Under the pieces are notes generated by a model. That model did no database searches, was not told the origin of the DNA, and saw nothing but the letters and a program-made list of their open reading frames with translations. 64,000 bases of DNA from Pachypanchax playfairii (Eukaryota > Chordata > Actinopteri > Cyprinodontiformes > Aplocheilidae): assembly GCA_006937955.1 (NCBI GenBank), contig SSNP01000105.1, positions 552,646-616,645 on the forward strand, in the 5' to 3' direction. The position numbers were made by a program, and so were the translations under genes. Position 1 is the first letter of the stretch, and each line of letters opens with the position of its first letter. This document shows positions 1 to 13,039 of this stretch, piece after piece.

Positions 1-3000
1 TAAAATAGTGTGTAATTGTAAACTAAATATTTGTTTAAAGACTCATTAGAGGATAAAATGTTACACATTTCTTAAAATTGATAAATCAATAAATTAATCA
101 ATAGGTTTAATAGATATTAGTGCAATTTTTTCAACAGTTTTACTAAGTACTATTATTTTGATTATTGTAAAAACTTTATAAATATTAATTCTAATAATGA
201 ACAATACATTTAAGAATTCATTAATTTGCTGTGTTTGACTTTTGAAGACATTTTTAACACATTCTGTTTTTTTTTTAGCCACATTTCTTTGTCTAAGTAA
301 AAGCAGGTGAAATCAAATAAATTGAAAGCATCAACTTTAAAGTCTAGCAGGGGTCTCAAACTCCAGGACTCGAGGGCCACTATCCTGCATGTTTTAGATG
401 TTTCCCTGTTTCAACACACCTGATTCAAATCCTCTGTATTTCAACAAGTCCTGCAGAAGCCTGTTAACGACTTGTTCATTTGAATCAGGTGTGTTGAAGC
501 AGGGAAACATCTAAAACATGCAGGATAGTGGCCCTCGAGGCCTGGAGTTTGAGACCCCTGCTCTAGAGTATTAGATTTAAACCTCAAACAACTGACTTCA
601 TCTTTATGTCGATAATGACAATTTGTTAATTAGACACGCAAAACTAATTAAAAAAAAACAAAAGAGGGATTATCGTGAGGAACTGACTAATCAAAAACAG
701 ACTTGAATCAGTGGATAAATAAAGGTTTATAAAGTGGACAAGATTTTAATGTTAACATCATGTAAAAATGTGTGAGATAAATGAATAATTTAAAATCAAC
801 AAAAGCTAAATCTGGCTCATTACTGGCATTTCAGTGTGATTTCCTTCACTGTGAGAAGAATTTCAGTCAGAGATGTAATTAATAACCATCCCAGAGTTTT
901 TCTCAGCAGGATTAACGTGGACATAATGCTTTGAAGAAGATCCAGCCTTGTGACAGATTGTGTACCAGCAGCATACCTTTGGGCATTCTGTTTACTTCCT
1001 CACATGTTTGTCTTGTTCTTTGTAATAGTTGTTTTATTTTCTCTTTGTGGGACTTTTGTATTTGTGCCAAATATTTGCATCTTCCGAGATTACATTTTCT
1101 CAGTAATGAAAACAGGAGCACATTTAAAGGGAAGCAAGTCATGCAACCTGATCAGTTGTTACAAAATAAAATCTGTTTAGGTTGTTTTTGTTTTGGAAAC
1201 TGAGACAAGAAGCTGATTCCTGATCAAAAATAACAATTTTGTTTTTTTCAAGACTCAACGATTCAGTCACGAAACTTCATTGTGTTCTTCGCAGGAATTC
1301 CGACATCTCATTATTCTTTTGCATGATCCATCATTTCTGCTCTGAATACATTAGATTAGATAACATGCTTGTTATCTGTTAGGCTTGTAAAAAAGCTTTT
1401 AAGTAAAGCAAACAAAATTCCAGAATTCAAATCACGGTCTTTTAGAGCCGAAACCAGTTCAGCTGTGCCAACACACAACAAGAGTAAATGAAGAACCAAC
1501 AAGGATGACTCATCCAACAGAAACCATCACATCTTGGCTTCAAACAGGGAATAAAAACATGTTTTTTACAGTTAAATATTACATTTCATTAACAAACTCA
1601 AAGGATTGTGGACATTATTAGGCTATGGGAACAAACAGGAAATAAATAAAGTGCACAGAAGGAAGTTATCAGTTTTCTTTGCAGATTTCATTTAGTTCAA
1701 CAGATTTAAGTAAAAAACTAATATCTTAATTAAAAGCATAAAATCATGAGTTGTTTCACTAGCATTTTTAATCTAATTTATTACAAGATCTTTTTTTTCC
1801 AACTTTGTCTCTAATTTCATTGTTTCCCTAAAGCTTGTTCTTTCTATAAATAACGTCAGTTGAATTAATTGAGTATAAAACTGATGTATTTTTCACTTCA
1901 AATGTTTTTGCTTAAGTCCTTGTCATGTCCTCATGGTTCTCATAATTAAAAATGTAATAAAAAAAATCCCAATTAAATATTCTGTGTAATTTTGATGGTT
2001 TGGATTTATTGTGTGGACTTCAGACTAAATTCTGTTGATGTGAAAAGGCGGTTGTTGTAAGAATTTGACACTTTGTGTGAAATGGTTTGATTTTTAAAGG
2101 ACAGAATAACAACATAATGTGACAATGAGTTAGAAACTGGGGAGTACAAGCACAGGGAGCGAGAAGAGGGGAAAATGATGGTAACGACACATCGGATAAT
2201 ATGTTCATTATTTACCCAGAAGTACCGCACAAAATGAAACATCATTCCAAAGGAACCAACAATTAAATGCAAAAAATATTTTCTTTTAATGGTATAAAAA
2301 AATGCTTCAATCACCAGCTGCAAAAGAATGTCCTCCTTTCTGTTTGCTTACAAATATGAGGATGAGATGAGCCACAATCAAATCTTAAAGGAGCAAAGAT
2401 GTTTATCTGATAACCACCAGGTAAATATTTAGTTCTGTGGAAAGAAAAAAAAAGAAGAATCAGCCGAGAGTTTCCACAGAAGCTGGTGGAGCTTTTCTGT
2501 GCAGGAAGGTCAGTGCAGGTGCCAAGTTCCCACCTTTACCTTTGTTCCTTTGTTTGCTTTGTCTGATATTAAAGTGAAAGATCGTCACTGTGAGCATGAG
2601 ACGTGCCAAACTGTCGGTACAACAAACATCTCCATGTTTTTCCAGTCAAGTTGGATGTTAAAACATCATAGAATCATTTTAATAAGTAATTTAAGCAAAT
2701 TTTTTGTCATTATTTTTTTAACTGAGATTAATTCTGCTTATATGGTACAAATATTACATTAAGTTAGTGAATAAAACGAGTTTCTGACCAATTGTTGACT
2801 CAGAGTTTACCAAAGTAATCGGATTCTGGCTGATCTTGTTTTTGCCTTCCTTCCTGATCGAGGATGTGACAGCGATGCCGTTTATTTACACTGACATTAA
2901 GAAACAGATAAATAACAGTGTGAAGACTGTAGATTTGATGCAAACCAGTAATTATTCTAGATATGATCTCTCCAACCTGACAGCAGCAGAGACACAGAGG

Positions 3001-3760
3001 ATGATGACATGCTTTCATGTCTGGACGCACATTTATTTACTACACAAACATTAGTTTAGTCCTTCGGAATAAAACAACAGGCACAACAATGAGTTTTCCA
3101 TGTAACTTTCAGTAAGCAATTTTATTTCAGCTGTGAAATCAAGTGTGTGGAAAAAACTGTATTGTAAAACCACAATTTTGCAATTTAAAGAGAGAACATT
3201 TCACCATTTATTTTCCAATAAGTGTCATGTTTCCCATGTCGACCTGCTGATTTGTGAAACACCTGAAGGCACAAGACTGATTACCCAACAAGCTTCTGCA
3301 ATACAATGTACAAGTTAGTTCAAAACACACGTTTCTTACTAAAAGAAATTATATTCAGTCAGTTAATCAATCTCAAAATGTTAACTAGTGCTGATTAATT
3401 CTGTCTGAACTGAACTGGAGAGTGTTTCAGTTTGCTATCTGTTTTATTTTCACCACAGAAATCTGAAGCTTGTCCTGATCTGTTTTCACTCTGTTTTCCA
3501 GCTGTTATGAATCACCTGCATCACCTTGTATTTATTTTTGTAACTTTTATCCAACTTAGTTTCATTTTATCCTTATCTGTTTGGCTTCATCGTGTCTGCA
3601 TTCATGTCCTACCATTCATCTGATAATATCACATAACATAGTTGAACACTTTTCAAAGATTTTACAAAAATAAAAGCACAGATATTTAAAAACAAATATA
3701 GTATTTCAGTTTTAAAAAGATGGTGCATTCATGTAGTAACATTTAGGAAGGAAGTGGGAC
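1..3760. other. AT-rich intergenic region
   Basis: No gene is recognised here. The open frames present (for example near 931-1203 on + and 2006-2323 on -) are short, overlap on both strands, lack splice or protein-family support and look like chance. The only clear structure is the palindromic MITE at 348-560. The right end leads into the chemokine receptor's putative 5' exon. Confidence 0.6.
348..560. mobile_element. Palindromic MITE (foldback element)
   Basis: A 213-bp near-perfect palindrome. The left arm starts CAGGGGTCTCAAACTCCAGG and the right arm is its reverse complement over about 85 bases, with only a few mismatches. Ends of this type (CAGGGGTCTCAAACTCCAG) are very common in teleost non-autonomous DNA transposons. 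It has no coding capacity. The near identity of the arms suggests recent insertion. Flanks share TCTAG, but an exact target-site duplication could not be fixed. A degraded relative may lie near 55755-55885. Confidence 0.8.
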
Positions 3761-3769
3761 ATTGAGTCA

Positions 3770-3868
3770 GCTCTTCTTAAAAACATTCTCTCACACTGAG
3801 TCAGTTGGCACAGAATCATTTATGACTTTAATATTTCCTCTGAGATTTAGTTCATCCTGCTAAACGAG
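3770..3868 (+). other. Putative 5' untranslated exon of the chemokine receptor gene
   Basis: The sequence ends AAACGAG followed by a good donor, GTGAGT, at 3869. The next downstream acceptor (TTCCTTCCACAG, ending 4514) sits two bases before the receptor ATG. A non-coding first exon spliced to a single coding exon is the usual arrangement of chemokine receptor genes. The 5' boundary is not determined. Confidence 0.45.
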
Positions 3869-4516
3869 GTGAGTCTCTGAAATCTTACAGAAAAAACTCT
3901 GATTAATTTATCTATGTGCAATAAGAATAACTATGATATTTTAAAAAGTCTAATATCATCCAGAGCTTTGACTGGGTGATAATAAATGGACGTTTCTTAT
4001 AATGTTAAGAAGTGGTGACAGGTGGTATTATTATTAGTTTGTTCAAAACTTGACTTTTAATACTTTTGTTGCCATTTTAGACTGACTGAAATTGTATTTA
4101 ATCGTTTTTAGGGGTTTTTCAATTAGAAAACATAGTTATTAGTGTAAATATTCATGCATGTGCACTTTTATTTGCATTTAAACTGCCCATTGTGATTTGA
4201 ATACGTTCTACAAAAAAGTAAGTGAAAAAGCTGCTGCCTGTGAGAAGCAAAATTTGATACAGCCCTTCATGTAGATTCATGAAACTCTTAGTTGAATTCA
4301 GATCTTCTCGCTTAAACAGGATTTAAAACTCCATGCAGTCTTTCAGCTGTTCTGCTCACATCTTTTAAAACATGTTTATACTTTTAATTTTTAGATTGAT
4401 GTAATTAGTCAAAAAAAAATTGGTCATTCAGACATTTAAACCAGCAGGGATTGTGTTTCATTTGTGTTTCTTTAAATTGACATGCTAATATAACAGTATC
4501 ATTTCCTTCCACAGCC

Positions 4517-5575
4517 ATGTCCTCCATCCTTGTCTTGGAAGAGTATGACTATGACCAGAACAATACCACCCCACTCATCTTGAATCCAGACACATTCACA
4601 TGTCAACCCAAACCTCTGGGACTTATAGTAGCGTGGGTGTTGAGCCTCACCCTCATTGCCAACTTTTTATTGGCAGTTCCAGGAAATATAATTGTGGGGT
4701 TGGTGATCAGCACCAGCAGGGTGGTCTTGACCTCATCAGATATCTACTTGTTTCATCTGACAGTCGCAGACGGGCTGATGGCTCTGACGCTCCCGTTCTT
4801 CGCAGTAGCACTGGTTAAAGGATGGCTCTTTGGAGACTTCATGTGCAAGTTCCTCAACCTCATTTTTGAAGCTAACTTCTACACCAGCATCCTCTTTCTG
4901 GCATGCATTAGCATTGATCGTTACCTGGTGATCGTGCACTCAAACGAGGCTCCTAGGAGTCACCAGAGGAGGTGCAGCAGGCTCCTCTGTGCAGGAGTCT
5001 GGACTCTTGGTTCGAGTCTTGCTCTGCCTGCTCTTTTCAATGAAGCCACCAAGTTTAATATTGACTCTGAGAGGTTTATTTGTTTAGAAAACTTTGATAT
5101 TGGTAGCTCCATTATCTGGAGGCTCGCCACTCGAGGGTTCCGCCACATTTTTGGCTTTTTGATCCCTCTAATGGTCATGATAATCTGCTACAGCATCACT
5201 ATCGTGAGACTAATGAAAACCCGAGGATTCCAAAAGCACCGGGCCATGAGAGTGATCATCTCTGTAGTGATCACATTTCTGTTGTGCTGGACACCGTATC
5301 ATATTACCTTGATGGTTGACACACTGATGAGATTTAATCTGGTTCAGTTCAATTGCACCATGAGAAGGTTCACGACCATCGCTCTAGATGTAACTAATAC
5401 TCTGGCCCTGCTTCACAGCTGCATTAACCCTTTCCTGTATGCATTTGTGGGAGAGAAATTCAGGAAAAAAATGATGCTTCTTCTGCAGAGAAAGGTCCGA
5501 CAGGAGAGGATGTCGGGGTCAAAGTTCAGCAGATCAACATCTCAGACTTCAGATGCAACTGGAACTTTTCTCTGA
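4517..5575 (+). CDS. cxcr2: CXCR1/2-like chemokine receptor (interleukin-8 receptor type)
   Basis: A seven-membrane-segment receptor of 352 residues in one coding exon, expected to bind CXC chemokines at the leucocyte surface and signal through Gi. An acidic, tyrosine-bearing N-terminus (EEYDYD, residues 8-13) is typical of ligand-binding chemokine receptor tails. DRY is intact at 134-136, and NPFLY at 304-308 stands for NPxxY. Chemokine-receptor disulfide partners are present at C29/C280 and C110/C189. The third-loop stretch around QKHRAMRVI and the DTLMR segment closely match mammalian CXCR1/2, and the tail is Ser/Thr rich. The start follows a splice acceptor directly. CWTP (257-260) replaces the usual CWLP. 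Fish have both cxcr1 and cxcr2, so the exact paralogue is uncertain. The gene looks intact. Confidence 0.85.
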   Translation: MSSILVLEEYDYDQNNTTPLILNPDTFTCQPKPLGLIVAWVLSLTLIANFLLAVPGNIIVGLVISTSRVVLTSSDIYLFHLTVADGLMALTLPFFAVALVKGWLFGDFMCKFLNLIFEANFYTSILFLACISIDRYLVIVHSNEAPRSHQRRCSRLLCAGVWTLGSSLALPALFNEATKFNIDSERFICLENFDIGSSIIWRLATRGFRHIFGFLIPLMVMIICYSITIVRLMKTRGFQKHRAMRVIISVVITFLLCWTPYHITLMVDTLMRFNLVQFNCTMRRFTTIALDVTNTLALLHSCINPFLYAFVGEKFRKKMMLLLQRKVRQERMSGSKFSRSTSQTSDATGTFL

Positions 5576-5997
5576 GCGTTTGACAGACTTCTTTTCAACA
5601 GTAAGGTTTTTAACACAAAGAGGAAGTCGATTTATTGTGCTAATAGGAATTTCTTGCACTTAATTTCCAACCAAAGTGGTGTCCTAAACCATACAGACAA
5701 AAACCCTGAGATTAAACTTAATGTAAGGTTAACTTTTACACCTTGATTTTTTCCAGGTCTCTTATGTCTTCACTGATTTATACTGTTTGATTACATGATG
5801 CTATGCTGCCATCTACTGAACCTTTTGAATTTATTACCAATATTTTCTTCACCAAAGTACTAAAAAGTTTGAAATCTTGGCAGAGCTCTTAGCAGATGAG
5901 TTATATATTATTTACACTCTTTGTTCAGTAAAAAAACAAGTATTTTGAAATGCATTTGTACAGTCCAAAATGTAAATACTGCTGTATTGTTTTCTTG

Positions 5998-6003
5998 AAT
6001 AAA
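5998..6003 (+). terminator. Polyadenylation signal of the chemokine receptor gene
   Basis: AATAAA lies 423 bases after the stop codon, within an AT-rich 3' untranslated stretch (5576 to about 6030). No other gene is seen between here and the slc19a1 promoter region. Confidence 0.5.
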
Positions 6004-6478
6004 ATATGCTTTAAATGAAAATGTTTGTAATGTTTGCTATACAAAGGATGCCATCAACCCTTAAATCATCCATTGCAAGCCATTTAAGTAAAAATAACAA
6101 ACACATCTTTCAGTTTATGAAAAAAGAATAAAACCTTTTCTGAATCAATGACACTGTTTAGTTCAGGCAATATTGTTGGTGACCTAAGGGAATTAATTTA
6201 GTTTTTGTGCAGGGGAAAAGCTTCAACAGTTAGAAGAGGTCAGACTTAATTAAACTGAGTATTTTTCTGTAATTTTATAACACAATCCTACCAGTTAAGA
6301 TTGTTTCCCATTTATTTGACCTGCGCCATCACTAATCAAGCCTAGTCATGAAATCCTTAAATACATTTAAAAATGGACTATGATGTTTATTTTCATGCTT
6401 ATATATAAACTAACATGAAAAATCCCTCTGTTTTCCCACCGCTTCTTGTTAAGTGCCTCTCCTTCTTGTTGCCAAGAA

Positions 6479-6497
6479 ACTACAATTCCCAGAATCC
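6479..6497 (+). promoter_or_regulatory. ZNF143/SBS-type promoter motif upstream of slc19a1
   Basis: ACTACAATTCCCAGAATCC closely matches the vertebrate ZNF143 (Staf) promoter motif ACTACAnnTCCCAGAATGC. A partial second copy (ATTTCCCAGAATTC) lies about 210 bases downstream, near 6690-6703. Both precede a likely non-coding first exon. The motif is seen directly; its assignment to slc19a1 is inferred from position. Confidence 0.5.
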
Positions 6498-6739
6498 CCC
6501 CACGTCTGGGCCCTCTGGATGTACAGTAAGAAATATAAAAAATAACTATTTTTGGAACCCGGGAAATCAATAAACAAAAAATACTATTTTAGTAAAAATA
6601 TAATAACTAAATACCTCTTAACGATGGGTTTTTGGGCTTATTCAAGTGATGTTTTGAATAGCTATTCTTACAAACAGGTCGTAACACTCCATTTCCCAGA
6701 ATTCTTTGTATTCGATAGAAAACGGTTTCGTACAGCACG

Positions 6740-6841
6740 CGCCGTAGTTGTCTCGCGTCTCACAAGGTACAGTAAGAAACAAACTGAATTTTATGAGCCT
6801 GAGAAATGACTAAAACAAGAATTACACGTTTTAATGAAAAG
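6740..6841 (+). other. slc19a1: Putative 5' untranslated exon of slc19a1
   Basis: CpG-containing sequence after the TCCCAGAAT motifs ends in AATGAAAAG with a donor (GTAACG) at 6842. Further possible 5' exon pieces begin after acceptors at about 7629 and 7751. The exon's start is undefined, and transcript data would be needed to fix the leader. Confidence 0.35.
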
Positions 6842-7974
6842 GTAACGCTGTCCTGATTTGCTGAATTTATTACTGTAACTGTCACGCAAATATTTGCAAC
6901 AGCAAACGCTGATAAATGCATTTTTTACGAATATCATTAGCCAGTTGGGCGAACTGTTTGCTAAAGCTGTGTCAGACAGTGAGTTTATATTCATAAATAT
7001 AACGTCATTGGTGTCAGAAAGCTTGTGCCAAGGATAAAGAACTCTGTTAGCTTGGTTGCTAACTCGGGATTCACTTTGTTTTTGAGTCTGTTGGTGTTCT
7101 GGCGTTCTTGTTTAACTTGTTTGTTTACTGAACCAAGATACAACTTGGTCCTCAAATCAAACAGAAATATTAGTTATTCAGTTTAAATGTTCCCAGCTGT
7201 TCAGTAAAAACGTGCACATTCAGGAGAAGAAAAGTTAAAATTTCTGTAACATTTTTGTCACGATTATCCTAACCGTTAGGATTTGCTATTTGCATGTGAT
7301 TAGACTGGATTTGTGTATCATGAGTTACTTTTTGCAAGTCCATTGTGTGTGTTTCTGGAATGGTCACAGTGTAAATGTAGTCCTGGTGAGAGGATTAAAA
7401 GATAAAAACTTAGGGAAATCTGATCTATTGACAATTTGAAACTAATTAACAACTACTACTGTGGTACTTTTTTGATCAGCTGGAATAAAAATCCTGCGTT
7501 TTGAGAATTTAAACATGAATATCAGAGCTTATTCAACTCATTATTGGGTAACGAGTTTGTGTTTTTCTCAGTTTTCGCTGCCGTGTCAGAACAGCCTGAC
7601 TAACAGACAACGTTATTTTGATTTCAGGTTAACAATGAGCCCCGTCGCTGCTGCTGGATAGCTTTCTGTCACACAATGTCACACGGTGGACTGGAACAAA
7701 GGTCAACATTTTCTCTTACATGTGAGACACAGCATGTAGCTTTTTAACAGGTATTTCATCACACCTGAAAATCTTGATTCAGTTCAGCCTTTTCTGGCTC
7801 AGAAAAGAGGAGGTTAAAAGAAAACAACACAGTTTTATTTGTTTTTCTGTTTTTCTACTCATTCTAATCAGGAAGTTGGCAACTTTTCATATAAAACCAG
7901 ACCTTTCATGGTTAACTGACACAGCTGAAAGGTTTCCCTCTGCATCTCAGAGTGACCACACACCAGCTGCCACG

Positions 7975-10900
7975 ATGGCAGCCGATGACATGGCAGTCAG
8001 CGGGGAGAGATTAAACGAGGAGAAGGATCTGAAACTGCCACTATCTGATGAGAAACATGAAGGCAGAGATGTGGAGATGAATGCCCCTGTGTCCGAGGTC
8101 CAGTCTCCATCTGAGGACTCACCAGAGGATCCCAGAGATGCCGAGAAGTTAACGTATTCTGTGATATTTCTGTGTTTCTATGGTTTTATGACTTCCATAA
8201 GACCCGGGGAGTCTTTCATAACACCAAATCTGCGGAGTTCGGAGAAGAACTTCACCAGAGAGCAGGTTAGTAATTGATCATTTGTCTTTTCTTCCAATCG
8301 GTGGACACATGGCTGAGCAGCTGTAGTTTGGAGTCATGCATATATAATAGTTGTACTTAACCTCTACAACTCATGTAGCTAAAGTGAAGCTCAGGAGGAT
8401 TAATGTGTTCTCTGTGGGAAGTTTACTTGAGTTTACTTTGGTCAAAGGGCACATTCTGTCAAAGTGGGTCAGATCCATAACTTTGAGAAAGTGGACTCAA
8501 TTTGTGGAGGTGTGAGCACTTTTTTAAAATGCAAAAATAAAAGCTGTTGTTGAGGATGGTTAAGTTGCCATAAATCTGAATTTGTTGCACATACTTTTTC
8601 CTTCAGTTCCTTTCTACTAGAAAGCTACAAGCAGATCTTATTATTGTAGTGCAAATTGTCAGATCTGCATTAGAACAGACTTGTTCTTGCTTCAATGTCT
8701 CTTTTCCACTGGCATTTACTCAGCCTGCCTGACTCCCCCCAACTCAGCCTGACACCACACCACCGTATTGTCTTATGTAACATTGTGATCACAGAAGAGG
8801 CCGAAGGTGTGGATGAGGGTGGGGGTGTCTTGACACACTGGCCTGATAGTTTCAGTAAAGTCCTGCTTGCTGACAGGAAACTTCATACCTGAGTGCTGGG
8901 CTTAAACCTGTTTCAGTGTTTAAAATTTCAGATAAGAGATCAGATTACTACATGCTGATTTCCCTGTAAATGTCTCACAATGGAACCATATTTTCCATGT
9001 TAAGCTCATTTTTCCAGGTTTCATTAATCCCATACTGTCAAATAAAACAACCCTCTGCTCAGTGCTGCAGTGGGGCTTTTAATCACAGTTTAGTGAAAAG
9101 TTTGTAAACCCTAAATCAGTACGAAGGTATTTTGTGTCCTGACACAGTGAAAAAAAAAAGATTTCCCTTTTATTAAATATTAAGTTATGAATTTACAACT
9201 TCTGAGAGATCCAATAATATTTTATATCTAATCTTATAGTAAGTTAGTAGAACTTACATTTCTTTGATTGTTAGTAATGCGATTAATTTTTTAAGTGTTA
9301 AAAAATTGGTGCATAAACGGTGAGTATCACATCAACACTTTTGAAGCAGTTACTGTTTAATCCACCTGGAAATCCAATAATATTAACAGGCACATATAAT
9401 CATATCTTAACTGTGTATTTATTTAAAGTGCTAGCTGTTTTTCAGTGCCTGAAATGTGATAGTTGGTTTAGATGTTTAGCTTACTGAAATGTTCTTTAAG
9501 AGATGTGATCTTAGTTCTATTGCCTCTTAAATAAAATAAACTGGAACTCTGATTTGTTCTCTAAAGCAGCATGTGAAGCTCTTTGTGATGCTTTAATACA
9601 TTTCACGAATGTTTCCAGGTGACCAATGAGATAACTCCAGTGCTGACATATTCCTACATGGCCGTGCTGGTGCCAACCTTCCTGCTAACGGATTTCCTGC
9701 GCTACAAGCCGGTCTTAATCATTCAGGGTATCAGTCATGTGATCATCTGGGTTCTGATGCTCCTGGGAACTACACTGCTGCAGATGCAGCTCATGGAGCT
9801 CTTCTATGGAATCACCATGGCCTGCCGTGTGGCCTACTCCTCCTACATCTTCTCCCTGGTCAGTCCGGTTCTCTACCAACGTGTGGCGGGCTACTCACGT
9901 TCTGCAGTCCTCTTGGGGGTCTTCACCAGTTCTGTTCTGGGCCAGCTGTGCATATCGCTTGGCAACATCACCTTCTACACCCTGGATGCCATCTCTCTGG
10001 GTTTTGTGAGCTTTGGTTTGCTGCTTGCAATCTGCCTGCCGTGGCCTAAACGCTCCTTGTTTTTCAATCGGATGAAGAATCAGGAACAGAAGGAGCTGAC
10101 AGGAGCTGCTGAGTCTGAGCTGGACAAAATGAACCCAAAAGGCGGTGCGTCGTCGCTGTCGGATTCTGTTTTCGTGCAGATGCTGCTGGAGGTGAAGAAC
10201 GTGGTGAAGAGGCCCAACCTAAGACTCTGGTCCCTGTGGTGGGTGTTCAACTCCACAGGCTACTACCTGGTGCTGTTCTACGTGCACATCCTGTGGGACA
10301 AGGTCTTCCCCATCACGAACAACATGCGCGTTTACAACGGGGGGGTGGAGGCAGCTGCCACTTTACTGAGTGAGCCATTTCTGGATATCAAATACTGTTT
10401 TGACAGGATATTAGATCACTTATATTTTATTTACAGCAACTTTTTATTTGCATGAGAATGGAAATTTAGATTAAAAACAAACCTAAAAAAACTCTCAACA
10501 CTAACAACACTACAGAAGTATTTTTCCAGGTCTAGAGAAATATGGAAAAAATATTAGCGTTTCCCCAAATTTTTTATTCTATTTTACATAACATACAAAT
10601 CAAATACTCAAAGATGGAGAATGATTTTCAGAAAGTTTTTTATAAAAAGAAAAGCCAAAGTTTCTTACACTGACAGCCTCTCGTAAGAAACAGACTGGAC
10701 AAGACTTTGTAATCCAAGTTAGATTATTTAACATTAGGTTTGCAGTCAGTTAAAGATTATCCTTGAAATATCCATTTTTGTTTTCTCTAAATGACAACAG
10801 AATAAACAGATTTTAGTGAAGAAGAATTTAGTTATCTGACATCTTCTTGTTTTGGATTAGAGTTTTTTAATGGCCTTGGATATCGAGGGTTTTTGACCAA

Positions 10901-12591
10901 AAAATTAGTAAAATGGGTTTTTCCCGCTTGAACTCAATTAACACAGCTGTAGTAAATCAGTAATTACTGAACAGCAGAAGGAGCATAGTCCTTGTTATTT
11001 TAACAAGCTCCACCTGTCATTTCCCTGCTGAAATGGAAATAATAAAGTGAACTGAGATGGAAGACTGTGAACGCGCATAAAACAAAAACAGTAAGCTGCT
11101 CTGTTTTGTGTTCTTACGTGTTCTTGGACTTTAAACAGCTGTAAAGCACAAAGATATCAGACTGACTAACTGGGGCGTCACATGAGGGCTGTAAACGTGT
11201 CATTAATCTCATTTTAATTGGCTGATAATGAAACAACCTAAAGTATGATAGTGAGATATAAATGTTCAGACACATTTAAATATTTAATTGTAATAGTTTC
11301 TTAAACAAATAGTGATTTATTTATAATCTCATAATTGTGACAGGCCTGATAATTCCAGATTTCCTGCCTGACACAGATTCTTGTGATAACTGTTCTGCAG
11401 GTGCCGGGACCTCCTTTGTGGCAAGTTTCGTTAAAATACGGTGGAACGTCTGGTCTGAGCTCGTCATCGGTATCATCACAGCGCTGCAGGCGGGCCTGCT
11501 GCTCGTCATGGGCGCTACCAGCAACATTTGGCTCTGCTATGTTTCCTACATTCTCTTCAGAGGCTTCTACCAGTTCCTGGTGCCCATCGCCACGTGAGGA
11601 AACTAATCAGCTAAAACCATAGTAGTCAGATAGCAGATAAATTCACCATGCTGTTGTCTCCCTGCAGTTTCCAGATCGCCTCTTCGCTCACCAAAGAGCT
11701 GTGTGCTCTGGTGTTTGGCATCAACACATTCCTGGGGACGATACTGAAGAGCATCATTAACCTGATATTTGCAGATAAAAGGGGTCTGGGGTTGGACGTC
11801 CACTCTCAGGTGAGATATCATTAACTATTTTAAGATCTTTTGCTTCCATCAAATTCATATTGAGCTCATATTTTCTATGAAATTGTGAAATATCCAAATT
11901 TCAACATCTGATAATTCTTCTGGGAATATAATATGGATTAATAAAATATGCAGATTATTTCAATTGGCTTTTCTTGACATTTTACTCAGAGTCCCAGCTT
12001 TCTTGAAAATGAGATCGTCGATAGATTTTAGTGTCAGTCTGCATACCAAGGAAGTACAAAGAGTTCAGCTCAGTTAATGAGTCTATTCAAGATCAAAAGC
12101 AGAAAAGTTCACTGTAACAAAGTCGTTGTTCCTCCAATCCTCCATAATCATGTGCTAAGATCCAAAAACCAAGTAGTTTTTGTTACTTTCTCTCTCTCAC
12201 AAGATGAACTTCTTTCCTGGCTTAATGATGGTTCCTTATTTATAGTTAGTGGAAATGTGTTGACCGTGCTGCAGGTCTTTCCGCTCGACGGGCCAAAAAC
12301 ATTCATGTTTTTATTACCAACATGTTCTGGAGTTCAGATTGTTGTGACAGTTCCCACCGTATGATCTCAGTCACTGACGTCTGATTCCTGTTACAGTTCC
12401 TGGTCTACTTCATCTATTTTACTATCCTCACTGTGGTCTACTTCCTCTGTGCTGCTGTGGTGCTCATCCGTCACTTCAGGAACCAGCCGAGGGAAGGAGC
12501 TGCTGCCAGCGGCCCGGCCACAGAACTCAGCCCGGTGCCCACAAGTTCAGAATCAGAACCTCTGTCTAACGGTAACAATGCTAAATCCTAA
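7975..12591 (+). CDS. slc19a1: Reduced folate carrier, solute carrier family 19 member 1
   Basis: A twelve-segment plasma-membrane transporter that imports reduced folates by exchange with intracellular organic anions. Coding exons: 7975-8265, 9619-10369, 11401-11593, 11668-11809 and 12397-12591; all phases agree and give 523 residues (human protein 591). Family signatures are strong: CFYGFM, RPGESFITP, KNFTREQVTNEITPVL, the VAGYSR segment and the LWWVFNS segment, all closer to SLC19A1 than to the thiamine carriers SLC19A2/3. The glycosylation sequon NFT at N92 matches the conserved site. The central hydrophilic loop lies around residues 205-240. The start ATG at 7975 is preferred over an upstream in-frame ATG at 7774 because the extra residues look like leader sequence. 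The last exon runs to a TAA; a potential donor 18 bases before it could add another exon. Confidence 0.92.
8266..9618 (+). other. slc19a1 intron 1
   Basis: A 1.35-kb intron with consensus ends (GTTAGT..TTCCAG). It holds no recognisable gene or complete repeat; the open frame at 8695-8892 has no family support. Confidence 0.7.
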
Positions 12592-13027
12592 ACAATCATT
12601 CAGTCAATGTCTGGATTTGACTTACTGCCGACAATCTTCATCCTGAGTGTTACTGATCATTTAAAACACTATGATGACGATGTTCAGTGTTATGTCTGAG
12701 CCTTAATCATACAAGTCTGTATGTTAAAGCTGCTGCTGCAGTGTTTTCTATCAAATATTGTGTCAAAACAGGGAAATTAGGAAAAATAACAACCAGGGTG
12801 TTCTGGATTGTGTCGTTCACACAGGAAACAAGGTCCTGTTCTTTCTGCGCGTTAGCGCTTCACACAGCACTCCTGTTGCACTGAATGTTACGGTGAATAC
12901 TCCTGAAGACGGAGTGATCACACTGAGACTGTCGTATTTTAGTTATTGATAATCTTCTTTTCACATCTCAGTCTGATCGGCTCCTGATTTATTGAACTGC
13001 AGATTGTATAAACTCTTTACAATATTC

Positions 13028-13033
13028 AATAAA
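13028..13033 (+). terminator. Polyadenylation signal, probable slc19a1 3' end
   Basis: AATAAA lies about 440 bases after the slc19a1 stop. The interval 12592-13040 is best read as its 3' untranslated region. Confidence 0.45.
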
Positions 13034-13039
13034 ACATTT

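Noticed and set aside
2006..2323. 105-codon minus-strand frame
   Set aside because: No domain, signal peptide, splice signal or recognisable similarity.
7774..7974. Longer N-terminus for slc19a1 from an upstream ATG
   Set aside because: The extra 67 residues are unlike the family, and the ATG at 7975 gives the expected short hydrophilic N-terminus.
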